DNA of 64,000 nucleotides from Diplonema japonicum (taxonomy: Eukaryota > Euglenozoa > Diplonemea > Diplonemida > Diplonemidae). The stretch is from contig OZ025756.1 of the NCBI GenBank assembly GCA_964019335.1, forward strand, positions 1 through 64,000, read 5' to 3'. Made by a program: the position numbers and the translations under genes. Below are positions 9,910-19,589 of this stretch, in pieces (position 1 is the first letter of the stretch; each line of letters opens with the position of its first letter). The notes beneath the pieces were generated by a model. The model ran no database searches. It saw nothing but the letters and a program-made list of their open reading frames with translations, and had not been told where the DNA came from.

Positions 9910-10014
9910 GGAGTCCAGAAATGGAACATCCGTTAAAATTGGATCGATACAGAGAAGATTAGCATGGTCCCTGCGCAAGGATGACACGCATTAATCGAGA
10001 AAGTATCACCTTTT
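9910..10014 (+). ncRNA. U6 spliceosomal snRNA, copy 1
   Basis: About 101 nt plus terminal Us. It starts with a short stem-loop (GGAGTCCAGAAATGGAACAT), then contains the invariant ACAGAGA box inside GATACAGAGAAGATTAGCAT, then CCCTGCGCAAGGATGACACG, the U4/U6-pairing and internal stem-loop region including the AGC-type core. It ends in CACC followed by a T run at 10011-10020, a pol III terminator. U6 forms the spliceosome active site with U2 and U5, so it is consistent with the cis-introns seen in the DNAJC21 gene. Its sequence is identical to copy 2. Confidence 0.95.
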
Positions 10015-10314
10015 TTTTTTCGCCTTGGTCTATGGAAAAGGTAAAAGTGGAGAGTGGAAACTGCTTCACTGGCACCACATAACACCAGGAAGGTGGTGAA
10101 CATTCCCCCCAAAAAAAAAACTCAGGCAAACACCTTGAGACGCAGTCCTTCTTCCTTTTTTTGAAAAAAAAAAACAAGCCGAACCGCAAAAACAGATGGG
10201 AAAAAACGAAAGACGATTTTTTTCTTTTTTTCAGTGAGCACCCCCATGCACACTGAAATTTTATCGAGTTTTTTTTTTTTTTTTTTTTTTTTGCTATCTG
10301 GCTACATCGCAATC
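10015..10314. other. intergenic between U6 copy 1 and the first cyclase 3' end
   Basis: About 205 bp separate the U6 terminator from GTGAGCACCCCCATGCACAC (from 10233), a block that directly follows the terminator in copy 2. It therefore looks like an insertion here or a deletion there. A T run at about 10270-10292 lies just downstream of the cyclase stop in sense terms. Confidence 0.5.
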
Positions 10315-12465
10315 CTAATCCTCGCAACCCTGACAGGAACTGAACTCAGACACGATCCTATTCACGAGAGGGTCGATCCGTGCCAGGTACATGTGCATCC
10401 CACCCAGGTGCGCATCGATCTGTGTCATACAGAGACCCTCCACAGAACCAGGAGAGCAGGAAGCAGCGTAGTAGCAAAACACAGAGTTTGCCCTCGCCCT
10501 GTCGCAAATCGAAATGCTTGCAGCACTGGCCACACCGAGCACCGTCACGAACCTTTGGTTTCTGCCGCCCACTGTCCCGTACACGGCGCTGTTGGTGGAG
10601 ATCCCTACGTGTAGCGATGCCTCGCTGCGTTCAGTGGACGATGGTGCGAGCATCTTCACAAACGCCAACGAGTTCTCGACATGTGTGGGGCAGTTCTTCA
10701 TGCAGTTCCAGCAGACAGCCACTTTGTTCCCCTGAAGCGACACCACCGCGCCATGCGACCTAAGTATACAGGCCAGTATCCTCGCCAACCCGGTGTTCAT
10801 TACCCCATTGTGCACAAGGTCCGTCTCATCGTACTTCCCAACCGCCATCTCCACCATTCCAACAGAAGCAGAAGGACAGTACCTCAACGCATCTGGTGCC
10901 ACGCAAGAGGAGCTCCGTGAGCTTCCATCGCCGAGTATTGCGCTGCTGCTCATAACCTGCAGCTTCCTTTCTCTCCTGTTCAGCACAAGTTGTTCTTCCA
11001 CAAAAACCGTCCTCCCAAGAAGTGACTGGGGAAGAAGAAGGAAGGGGCTGACCGTGTCGCCCACACCCTTCAGCTCGGTCTCCCCCATCGGAGTGATGGA
11101 CACAGAGTCAACTAGGGGGCTAACCGCCTCCATCACCTCAGGAGTGACAGCAACAGCCCCACCCACACAAGCCCCTTCCATCCGAGCCGCCTTGTTCACA
11201 GTGTTCCCAAAGTAGTCGTACCTCCCTGTCAGGGTGTTCAGTTGAACAGAAACCTCACCACAGTGAACACCGATGCGAACACGAAGGCCGCACCAAGGGC
11301 CCTCGGATTGCCATGCACAGTAGTCAATGTTCAGTAATTCCTCAGGCCACACGCTCTCCACAAGCCTCTCCTGAACAGACAGACCGAACTGTACCGCATC
11401 AGAAGCACACTCGAAGGCCACCATGAAGGAGTCCCCAATGGTCTTCACCTCGTACCCATTGTGCTCAGAAATGCAGTCTCGTATTGCCTTGTTGTGAACC
11501 TGAAGTCCCTCCTTCATCCCTTCTGGACATGCCTCCCATGTTGCCGTCGATCCTTGGATGTCGGTGAAGACAAGGGTTGCTTTTTCTGATTTAAGTCCCG
11601 GTACTGGGGTGTTGTCTTTCCAGTCTCCTGTAGGCGATTGCCCGCAGGACATTTGAAGCAGTGCGTCGGGGAGGTAAGGGCGGTAGACTTCGAGGTTTTC
11701 AAGGATTTTGCTGAACGCATCGTAAAGGGGAGGGGGGAGGGAGGCTGTTGAGATAATAGCCTCGGCTGCGACGAGGTCGAAGCGGGAGAGCGACGTCGCG
11801 ATATCTTGCGCGGCAGTGATGGCCTTGTCCATTCTGTCGTGTTGGGTTCTAAGCCCACGCGCGAAGCTGCGCGTGAAGTAAAAGTCTAGGAGCATGACAA
11901 GGATCTGCCCAAGAAACGTGAAAGACGACAAGCCTAAAGCTTGCTTACAGGGAAGGGTAGAACAATCAATAGAACTGCGACGAGACTCCTGGGAGCTTGT
12001 GAGGTGTGGTGTGTCATACAGCCCAAAGCGGAAACCGTTTTCGAAAGTCAGCACCAACAACCAAACACAGAATATCATGAGGATGTTCCGCGCAACACGA
12101 CCCGGAAGCCTACAAACCAGACAGACATCTATCAGAAGGATCCCATACTGCCACGCGCTGGCTCTGCTCATAGTCACTGCGAGCGCTAGGTCGTCGAAAA
12201 CCAATGACAATGAGCATATATACATACAGACCTCCAACACCGAGCTTCTCAACTTACGCTCCACCAAGATCTGAGCAAGTTGAGCTAAGTACACAGCAGC
12301 AGACACGGCCTTCCGTATGGTGTCGCCTGTGGTCGGTTCGTTCCTCCTTGCCAGGACAAAGCAATACATTAAAACCCCTGCAAAACAGCCCAGTATAAGC
12401 ACCTTCTTCTTAAGTACTGTAGAAGGATCATCCGTCGGCAGTACCACGTACTTTAAAAGTCGCAT
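10315..12465 (-). CDS. receptor-type adenylate cyclase A
   Basis: 716 residues from the ATG at 12465, chosen because all paralogues start with a short M-hydrophobic-P-(T/S)-D-D segment here (MRLLKYVVLPTDD). About six membrane segments in residues 25-215 are followed by a conserved linker (SRFDLVAAEAIISTASLPPP) and a full class III cyclase domain (about 295-480). Metal Asps are D302 (FTDIQGST) and D345 (KTIGDSFM), transition-state residues N424 and R428 (NTVNKAAR), and ATP-selecting K341 and D417 (YDYFG), so it should make cAMP. A degenerate second cyclase-like domain follows (about 540-690; GAVVSLQGN, RFVTVLG). Only 155 bp separate it from cyclase B. Motifs are close to trypanosomatid receptor cyclases, but no large extracellular domain is present. 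Confidence 0.93.
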   Translation of the reverse strand: MRLLKYVVLPTDDPSTVLKKKVLILGCFAGVLMYCFVLARRNEPTTGDTIRKAVSAAVYLAQLAQILVERKLRSSVLEVCMYICSLSLVFDDLALAVTMSRASAWQYGILLIDVCLVCRLPGRVARNILMIFCVWLLVLTFENGFRFGLYDTPHLTSSQESRRSSIDCSTLPCKQALGLSSFTFLGQILVMLLDFYFTRSFARGLRTQHDRMDKAITAAQDIATSLSRFDLVAAEAIISTASLPPPLYDAFSKILENLEVYRPYLPDALLQMSCGQSPTGDWKDNTPVPGLKSEKATLVFTDIQGSTATWEACPEGMKEGLQVHNKAIRDCISEHNGYEVKTIGDSFMVAFECASDAVQFGLSVQERLVESVWPEELLNIDYCAWQSEGPWCGLRVRIGVHCGEVSVQLNTLTGRYDYFGNTVNKAARMEGACVGGAVAVTPEVMEAVSPLVDSVSITPMGETELKGVGDTVSPFLLLPQSLLGRTVFVEEQLVLNRRERKLQVMSSSAILGDGSSRSSSCVAPDALRYCPSASVGMVEMAVGKYDETDLVHNGVMNTGLARILACILRSHGAVVSLQGNKVAVCWNCMKNCPTHVENSLAFVKMLAPSSTERSEASLHVGISTNSAVYGTVGGRNQRFVTVLGVASAASISICDRARANSVFCYYAASCSPGSVEGLCMTQIDAHLGGMHMYLARIDPLVNRIVSEFSSCQGCED

Positions 12466-12620
12466 ATTCTCTCCCCCTGTCCCCGTCTGGCCAGATACCG
12501 TCTCATACACATAAAAGGGAAACGGTAAAAAAGACAGTCCGCTGCCTTGGAAAAGACAGGTTTTTTTTACTTTTCTTTTATTTCACTGCATTTTCTTTGA
12601 AACACCAACACATTAGATTT

Positions 12621-14726
12621 CTACCTAACACCAAGGTTGACACATTGCAGGTGCAGCTCTGTATCATTAGGTGCATCATACGTGCCAACTGGGGTGATGA
12701 CAAGCCCTTCCATCTCAGCAGGCTCGAAGGGTGAGGCGTAGAAGCACAGTGTGTCATCTACTGTTGCTTTGCTGCACATTAGACCGCTCACCACCACACT
12801 GGGCCCGAGAACTGTCACGAACCTCTGCCGTTTGTCTCCCACTGTCCCGAAGGCAACGCCGCCGGTAGAGACGCCAATGTAGATGGGGGCGTCGCAGGAC
12901 ATTCCAAGCATCCTCACAAACGCCAACGAGTTCTCGATATGTGTGGGGCATTTTTTCATGCAGTTCCAGCAGACAGCAACCCTGTTCCCCTGAAGCGACA
13001 CCACTGCTCCGTGTGACCTTTCTATGCACACAAGGATCTTAGAAAGCCCGTTGTTTATCACAAAGGCTTCCATTTCGTACCCGTCTAGTGCCATCTCCAC
13101 TGTCCCGACAGAAGCAGAAGTGCTGTGCTGCAAGGTATCACGCTCGCGTGTGCGTTCGGAATGAATGCTGAAAAAGCCTGATGAGTTTACTTGGCTATCA
13201 CTCTCAGCAGCTGCGCGTCCCCGCAGTGGGCTTCTGTGTTCTCTCTTCAGAAGAAGCTGCTGCTCTGTGTAGACTCTCCTCCCTTGGAGTGACTGGGGAA
13301 GAAGAAGGGATGGTCTTATCGCCTCGCCCACACCCTTCAGCTCTGTCTCCCCCATCGGGATGACGCAGACTGATTCAAAGCGGCCAACCGCCTCCATCAC
13401 CTCAGGAGTGACAGCAACAGCCCCACCCACACAAGCCCCTTCCATCCGAGCCGCCTTGTTCACAGTGTTCCCAAAGTAGTCATACCTCCCTGTCAGGGTG
13501 TTCAGTTGAACAGAAACCTCACCACAATGAACACCGATGCGAACACGAAGGCCGCACCAAGGGCCCTCGGATTGCCATGCGCAGCTGTCGAGTTCCAAGA
13601 GTTCCTCAGGCCACACACTCTCCACAAGCCTCTCCTGAACAGACAGGCCGAACTGTACCGCATCAGAAGTACTCTCGAAGGCCACCATGAAGGAGTCCCC
13701 AATGGTCTTCACCTCGTACCCATTGTGCTCAGACATGCACACTCGTATTGCCTTGTTGTGAACTTGAAGTCCCTCCTTCATCCCTTCTGGACATGCTTCC
13801 CATGTTGCTGTTGATCCTTGGATGTCGGTGAAGACAAGGGTTGCAACGCCTGCTTTCAGTCCGGGTGTGGGGACCTCTTTGGCAGCGGCTTGGTGTTGGC
13901 AGCTGTGCATGCTGTGGAAGAGGGCGTCGGGGATGTAAGGGCGGTAAACCTCAAGATTTCTAAGGATTTTGCTGAAGGCGTCATTAAGGGGAGGGGGGAG
14001 GGAGGCGGTTGTGATGATGGCCTCGGCTGCTTCGAGGTCGAAGCAAGAGAGGGACGTCGCGATCTGCTCCGTTACTGTGATAGCCTTGTTCATCTTTTCG
14101 TGTTCTTTGTTCAAGCTGTCAGCGAACGATTTCGTGAAGTAGAAGTCCAAACAGAAAATAAGGACCTGGTTGAAATAAATGAAGAAGGTGTACCCAACTG
14201 AGCGTTTGCAAGGTAGGGTATCACATGATACGAGCTCACGGCGTTCCTCCTGTGACGAGAGGACGGAAAGATCGAACAAGCCGAAACGGAACACAGATTC
14301 GAAAGATAGCAGAAGCAACCACGACACAAGGGCGAGGACTATGTTCTTGTGAACCCGAGATGGAAGTCTGCAGACCAGGCAGAAATCTATGAGCACTATG
14401 TAGTAGGGCCACGTACTGTTCTTAGAGGGCTCCACCGCCAAATTTAAGTCATCAAAAAGGAATGTGACAGCAAGCCCGTAGATTACCATTTCCATGAGCC
14501 ATTGCCTAAAGTTACGCTCTATCCAGAGCTGCACTAGCTGCACCAGAAGAATAAACAAAGGGACCACCCGTATCAGGATCCCATACGTTGTGGCCTTTGC
14601 GAATGCAGCCAAGTACCCGTACGCGACTACCCCAGAAGAGCACCCAACAAAGATCAATTTCTTTTTATAGACCACCACCTCGTTATCGTTGGGTAGTATT
14701 AAATGATTCCAAGGAGAGCAACCCAT
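12621..14726 (-). CDS. receptor-type adenylate cyclase B
   Basis: 701 residues, start MGCSPWNHLILPND. It has the same plan as cyclase A: a six-TM-like N-terminal region, conserved linker (SCFDLEAAEAIITTASLPPP), complete catalytic domain with first metal Asp at residue 301 and all other motif residues, then a degenerate second domain. The last ~370 bp of coding sequence (12668-13033) are almost identical to the end of cyclase C (15558-15923), and the catalytic region is nearly identical at DNA level to several paralogues, whereas the variable linker (13050-13230) and membrane part differ. The protein should sit in a membrane with both cyclase domains in the cytosol (inference). Confidence 0.93.
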   Translation of the reverse strand: MGCSPWNHLILPNDNEVVVYKKKLIFVGCSSGVVAYGYLAAFAKATTYGILIRVVPLFILLVQLVQLWIERNFRQWLMEMVIYGLAVTFLFDDLNLAVEPSKNSTWPYYIVLIDFCLVCRLPSRVHKNIVLALVSWLLLLSFESVFRFGLFDLSVLSSQEERRELVSCDTLPCKRSVGYTFFIYFNQVLIFCLDFYFTKSFADSLNKEHEKMNKAITVTEQIATSLSCFDLEAAEAIITTASLPPPLNDAFSKILRNLEVYRPYIPDALFHSMHSCQHQAAAKEVPTPGLKAGVATLVFTDIQGSTATWEACPEGMKEGLQVHNKAIRVCMSEHNGYEVKTIGDSFMVAFESTSDAVQFGLSVQERLVESVWPEELLELDSCAWQSEGPWCGLRVRIGVHCGEVSVQLNTLTGRYDYFGNTVNKAARMEGACVGGAVAVTPEVMEAVGRFESVCVIPMGETELKGVGEAIRPSLLLPQSLQGRRVYTEQQLLLKREHRSPLRGRAAAESDSQVNSSGFFSIHSERTRERDTLQHSTSASVGTVEMALDGYEMEAFVINNGLSKILVCIERSHGAVVSLQGNRVAVCWNCMKKCPTHIENSLAFVRMLGMSCDAPIYIGVSTGGVAFGTVGDKRQRFVTVLGPSVVVSGLMCSKATVDDTLCFYASPFEPAEMEGLVITPVGTYDAPNDTELHLQCVNLGVR

Positions 14727-15471
14727 TTTCGTGTTTTCCCCCCCCCCTTTTTTTTCCCGTTCCCATCATTATATCACAAAAAAACCAATCCTTTTAAAAT
14801 GCCTACAACCCAGTAAAAGATTGTTGCTGGTGCGCGAAGAGAGGCCTTCTCGGACTGCTACAAGAGAGGTCGGGTGTTTAACACTGTGAAAACCGGTACG
14901 TCCTATGGCTACGTCGGCGTACGCCAGTAGTCTCACAAACTGCGTGCAGGTGAAACTACGTTTGCTGAAGTAGAGTTTGATCTGAATTATATCTCTGACA
15001 AGAGAATCAGCTTTGTCAAATCCCAAGGCCGATCTTTGGGGAGACGCCCTTGCGCATCCCACCACATGCCATGCGCAAAAAATGAGTACGCGTACGCAGC
15101 AAATCTAAAAAAAGTGCGTACAGCGTACGTTCGAAATACGCGTACGTACGGCCGTACGCCGACAACGTAGCCGCCCCCCTCCCGGCGTGGGGGGGGTATT
15201 TTGTTTTTGTCTTGAGATTTTTTATTTTTTATTTTTAGGGATATTTTCTGGGATTTCTTTTTTTTACTTTTTGTAAATTTTATGTTCTGTTTTAATGGTG
15301 TTCTGTAAATATTATGTACCTTTTCTTTTCGAATTTTTTTTGCCCAATTTGGGACTTTTCACATAACAATATAAGTACAAATCCGGTAGTATTTTTTTTT
15401 TTTAGCCACTGCCTGCTTGAAAAAGCCGGCGATTCATTTTTCTTATTTCTTTTTTTGTTTTTTTCGATTAT
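14727..15471. other. intergenic, GTAC-rich stretch
   Basis: No convincing gene; a 98-codon minus-strand frame at 14769-15065 has no recognisable motif. Between about 15085 and 15170 the tetramer GTAC occurs seven times, often as CGTACG. The rest is T-rich. Confidence 0.5.
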
Positions 15472-17601
15472 TTATATCAGGTCTACTACAGGACTTTTCA
15501 CTCCATTCTCGCTGCAAACCACCACCTGAAGGAGGGCCAGCTCGCTTCCGTCGCATGCATCATACGTGCCAACTAGGGTGATGACAAGCCCTTCCATCTC
15601 AGCAGGCTCGAAGGGTGAGGCGTAGAAGCACAGTGTGTCATCTACTGTTGCTTTGCTGCACATTAGACCGCTCACCACCACACTGGGCCCGAGAACTGTC
15701 ACGAACCTCTGCCGTTTGTCTCCCACTGTCCCGAAGGCAACGCCGCCGGTAGAGACGCCAATGTAGATGGGGGCGTCGCAGGACATTCCAAGCATCCTCA
15801 CAAACGCCAACGAGTTCTCGATATGTGTGGGGCATTTTTTCATGCAGTTCCAGCAGACAGCAACCCTGTTCCCCTGAAGCGACACCACTGCTCCGTGTGA
15901 CCTTTCTATGCACACAAGGATCTTAGAGAGCCCGGCATTGATCTTGGTACTCAGTTCTGTTGCATCTATGCACTTTATTTCTATTTCCACAGTCCCCACG
16001 GAAGCAGAGGCTCTGTGCTGCATGATCCCTGGCATGTGAACAGTCATGACAAGCGCTTGACTCGAAGTGTTGCTCGCGTGGTCGATGGATTCTAGCCTGC
16101 GAAAATCTAGCTTTCTGTGTTCTCTTTTCAGAAGAAGCTGCTCCTCCACAAAGGACATCCTCCCTTGGAGTGACTGGGGAAGAAGAAGGGATGGTCTTAT
16201 CGCCTCGCCCACACCCTTCAGCTCTGTCTCCCCCATCGGGATGACGCAGACTGATTCAAAGCGGCCAACCGCCTCCATCACCTCAGGAGTGACAGCAACA
16301 GCCCCACCCACACAAGCCCCTTCCATCCGAGCCGCCTTGTTCACAGTGTTCCCAAAGTAGTCGTACCTCCCTGTCAGGGTGTTCAGTTGAACAGAAACCT
16401 CACCACAGTGAACACCGATGCGAACACGAAGGCCGCACCAAGGGCCCTCTTTTTGATACTTACAGCTGTCCAGTTCCAAGATCTCCTCAGGCCACACACT
16501 CTCCACAAGCCTCTCCTGAACAGACAGGCCGAACTGTACCGCATCAGAAGTACTCTCGAAGGCCACCATGAAGGAGTCCCCAATGGTCTTCACCTCGTAC
16601 CCATTGTGCTCAGATATGCACTCACGCACTGTTTCGTTGTGAACCTGAAGTCCCTCCTTCATCCCTTCTGGACATGCTTCCCATGTTGCTGTTGATCCTT
16701 GGATGTCGGTGAAGACGAAAGTGGCGATCCCTGTGGTGAGCCCGGGTGTGGGGATATCCTTTTGAACCTGCTGCCCGCTGTGCATGCTGTGGAAGAGGGC
16801 GTCGGGGATGTAAGGTCGATATCCTTCGAGGTTTTCAAGGATTTTGCTGAAGGCATCGTAAAGGGGAGGGGGGAGGGAGGCTGTTGAGATAATAGCCTCG
16901 GCTGCTACGAGGTCGAAGCGGGAGAGCGACGTCGCGATGTCCTCCGTGGCGGCGATCACTTTGTTCATTTTTTCGTGTTCTCTGTGAAGGTCGCCGGCGA
17001 AGCCCCTCGTGAAGTAGAAGTCTAAAAAGATGACAGCCATCTGATTCACATAAAGGAACAAACGGGGCACAAGAGGTTTGCTGCATGGAAGTGGACCGCA
17101 GTCGGCTGGCCTCCAGCGATCATCTTGCGGCGGGAGGAAGGAGAGGTCGTACAGCCCAAAACGGAAATGAGCTTCAAAGGCATTAACGAGAAGCCAAACG
17201 CTCAGAATAAAAAGAAGATTGCGGGCTACACGGTTGTGCATACGGAGGACTAAACAAACATCGATAAACACAACGAAGAAAGGCCAGCTTCTTTCCCCGT
17301 TTCCTGCCACGATAGCACTGATGTCATCAAGAAGCATGGCGCAAGCGAGTACATACAGTACAGCCTCCAAAACACCAAGTCTCATTTTCCGCTCTATCAT
17401 AAGCTGGAGGAACGCGAAGGTGAAGACGGATAGGCATACCGTCCTCTTTGTGAAGTAAACATAACTCCCGCTGTTCATAGAACTCGCAAATATGTATAGT
17501 GCCAACCCCGCCGTGCATCCTATAAAGGCGAGCTTCTTTGCGAACACGGTTTCCGCATCATCGGACGGAAGGATGAGGTAGGAAAACACGAAGAACTTCA
17601 T
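15472..17601 (-). CDS. receptor-type adenylate cyclase C
   Basis: 709 residues from the ATG at 17601 (MKFFVFSYLILPSDDAETV). An upstream in-frame extension is only a Phe run from a homopolymer and is excluded. Layout: about six membrane segments, linker SRFDLVAAEAIISTASLPPP, catalytic domain with first metal Asp at residue 299 and intact KTIGDSF and NTVNKAAR motifs, then a degenerate second domain. The C-terminus has a unique tail ending SPVVDLI. Just 148 bp separate it from cyclase D. The second domain shares a long, nearly identical tract with cyclase B, a sign of recent conversion or duplication. Confidence 0.93.
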   Translation of the reverse strand: MKFFVFSYLILPSDDAETVFAKKLAFIGCTAGLALYIFASSMNSGSYVYFTKRTVCLSVFTFAFLQLMIERKMRLGVLEAVLYVLACAMLLDDISAIVAGNGERSWPFFVVFIDVCLVLRMHNRVARNLLFILSVWLLVNAFEAHFRFGLYDLSFLPPQDDRWRPADCGPLPCSKPLVPRLFLYVNQMAVIFLDFYFTRGFAGDLHREHEKMNKVIAATEDIATSLSRFDLVAAEAIISTASLPPPLYDAFSKILENLEGYRPYIPDALFHSMHSGQQVQKDIPTPGLTTGIATFVFTDIQGSTATWEACPEGMKEGLQVHNETVRECISEHNGYEVKTIGDSFMVAFESTSDAVQFGLSVQERLVESVWPEEILELDSCKYQKEGPWCGLRVRIGVHCGEVSVQLNTLTGRYDYFGNTVNKAARMEGACVGGAVAVTPEVMEAVGRFESVCVIPMGETELKGVGEAIRPSLLLPQSLQGRMSFVEEQLLLKREHRKLDFRRLESIDHASNTSSQALVMTVHMPGIMQHRASASVGTVEIEIKCIDATELSTKINAGLSKILVCIERSHGAVVSLQGNRVAVCWNCMKKCPTHIENSLAFVRMLGMSCDAPIYIGVSTGGVAFGTVGDKRQRFVTVLGPSVVVSGLMCSKATVDDTLCFYASPFEPAEMEGLVITLVGTYDACDGSELALLQVVVCSENGVKSPVVDLI

Positions 17602-17749
17602 TGGGGGTTCCACCTGTAGAAACAATGTTTTGGTGATAACGCAGCTCGCAAAGAAAAAAGAAAAAAAGAAAAAAAAAATCACCGGAAGATACAATGTCCG
17701 GACCACCGAAACAATTTAAAAAGGAAACTTCCCTTGGAAAAGGGGGGTC

Positions 17750-19417
17750 TTATCGAAAGGCCAACCCTGCCTTTCGACCTGACATGATGGTGTTCCTCAG
17801 GTTTTCCATTGCCTCACTTACTACGAGTGGTCTTTCTTCAGGGATATCCAGGACGCGGATGGCTTCTTCGTCGTCCCCGAGTAGATATTGCTTCCCTGCT
17901 ATGTTGTAAGTGTCCCATTGCATTCTTGCCAACTGGTACATCCATTCTTCTTGGACAATTTCTTTCTCTGTTTCGTTTGGCAGTACTTCGTAGACCAGCT
18001 CTGTGCTATCAGAAAGGGTACATAACTTTCTCAATATAATCTTCATGCTGAAGGTGAACGACACCTCACTGTACACGCTGCCGCAGACCACTGTCGTGTA
18101 GTTGTTCTCTCGTGCGAAGTCTTGCAGTGCTGATGCGGCAACAGCCGGTGAGCCGATCATGGCGACTGACATGAGTTCAGAGCACCCAAGTGAGCCGCAG
18201 TATGCTGTTCCGTTTGCTGATCCCGTCGTCACGTTGATAGTTTTCTCCTTAAGTTTTGCATTCAGATCAACAGCACCCTGCACGGCATTCCTCGCGTGCT
18301 GCGCGCAAGCACGCACCGCATTGAAGGAAGCGTGCACATGATCACCGACGACAACACCGACAACACCCGACACACGGGAGTAGCATGCAAGTATTTCCTC
18401 CATGAACACCCTGTACCTGTCTTGGTACGCCGTTATGTCCTCTGACGCTTCCTTGTGCGACCCAAGCATGTTCGTCACCGTGAACGTGATTCGTTTCTTC
18501 TCAACTATTTTGTGTATCTCCATCATTTTACTACTGAAGGACTCTGATATCACGCTGTGTCGCACAGAGTCCTCATACTTGCTTCCAGCCTCACGTACAT
18601 TGTCTTCGTCATGCAGGCAAGACCTCGGGAGGTAGGGGCGGTACATGTAGAGGTTATGAAGAATGCTCCTGAACGCGTCGAAAAGGGGAGGGGGGAGGGG
18701 GGTGGTCACGATGACGGCCTCTGCTGTCTCGAGGTCGAAGCGGGAGAAAGCGGTAGCGATCTTCTCTGTTGCCACGATAACCCTGTTCATTTTATTGTGC
18801 TCCTCATAGAGGCTGCTGGCAAATCCTCGGGTGAAGTAGAAATCGAGCAGGACGACAGCCATCTGATCAACATATATACCAAAAGAACTGAAAGCCGAAC
18901 GACGGCAGGGAAGCTTTGCACAATCACACCCAGTACGGCGCACCTCTTGCGATGGAAGACCTTCCAGATCAAAGAACCCGAAGCGGTAAGTAGACTCCAA
19001 ACCTAAGAGCAAGAGCCAAGCACCCAGAGTCATAATGAGGTTCTTGGCGACGCGGCTGCGCAGTTGGCAGACAAGACAAACATCTACAAGAATAACGAAG
19101 TAAGGCCAGACAACGCTCGGTGTGGCTTCTGTAGCTAAGAGAAGGTCTCCCATAAGTATAGAGGCCCCCAGGGAGTACAATGCCCACTCTAAGACGTTAT
19201 GGCGAATCTTCCGCTCGACTACTAATAACATCAAAGTAACAAACAATACAAAAGCGGCATAGACCCTCCTGCTGGTGTCGTACCACGTTGGTGGTCTCCG
19301 AATGGCTGTGGACACAAACAAGGTGATACCCGCGACAGCAGCATAACATATCACCTTCTTCGTGTAGATAACGTTCGGTGTGTCCGAAGGCCTCATGAGA
19401 AATGCTAGCACTTTCAT
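17750..19417 (-). CDS. cyclase-family membrane protein D, probable pseudo-cyclase
   Basis: 555 residues from the ATG at 19417 (MKVLAFLMRPSD, family-like); an ATG-less or alternative start 36 bp upstream is possible. The six-TM-like region and linker (SRFDLETAEAVIVTTPLPPP) match the active cyclases. It then has only one cyclase-like domain, degenerate: FTDIQGS is replaced by TVTNMLGS (first metal Asp is N316), the second metal site is kept (VVGDHVHASFN, D359), and the Asn/Arg pair is lost (MIGSPAVAASALQ). Catalysis is unlikely. It lacks the catalytic C1 domain of its neighbours and instead has a C-terminal EEWMYQL...YNIAGKQYLLGDDEEAI tail. It may pair with or regulate active cyclases (inference). 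Cyclase E is its closest partner. Confidence 0.85.
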   Translation of the reverse strand: MKVLAFLMRPSDTPNVIYTKKVICYAAVAGITLFVSTAIRRPPTWYDTSRRVYAAFVLFVTLMLLVVERKIRHNVLEWALYSLGASILMGDLLLATEATPSVVWPYFVILVDVCLVCQLRSRVAKNLIMTLGAWLLLLGLESTYRFGFFDLEGLPSQEVRRTGCDCAKLPCRRSAFSSFGIYVDQMAVVLLDFYFTRGFASSLYEEHNKMNRVIVATEKIATAFSRFDLETAEAVIVTTPLPPPLFDAFRSILHNLYMYRPYLPRSCLHDEDNVREAGSKYEDSVRHSVISESFSSKMMEIHKIVEKKRITFTVTNMLGSHKEASEDITAYQDRYRVFMEEILACYSRVSGVVGVVVGDHVHASFNAVRACAQHARNAVQGAVDLNAKLKEKTINVTTGSANGTAYCGSLGCSELMSVAMIGSPAVAASALQDFARENNYTTVVCGSVYSEVSFTFSMKIILRKLCTLSDSTELVYEVLPNETEKEIVQEEWMYQLARMQWDTYNIAGKQYLLGDDEEAIRVLDIPEERPLVVSEAMENLRNTIMSGRKAGLAFR

Positions 19418-19589
19418 CTTTCTCACCACCCCGATGGAAGCTGTGGAGTGCACGGAGCGAACGAATTAAAGAAAAAAAAAAAAGAAAGGTATGGGAGATG
19501 CGGAACAAAAGTTGCCCTTGAAGTTAAGAAAGGGCTGTTAAGCCTCTACAAATAATAATAATAATAATAAAGGCGAGAAATACAAGAAA
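19418..19589. other. intergenic upstream of gene D
   Basis: Contains an (ATA)n microsatellite at about 19548-19569. In minus-strand sense it holds GTAGAGGCTTAACAGC, also found as GCAGAGGCTTAACAGC near 53240. Confidence 0.5.

Noticed and set aside
11514-17086. Antisense and out-of-frame short frames inside the cyclases, conserved among copies
   Set aside because: Their conservation follows from near-identical DNA of the paralogues; they have no independent signals.
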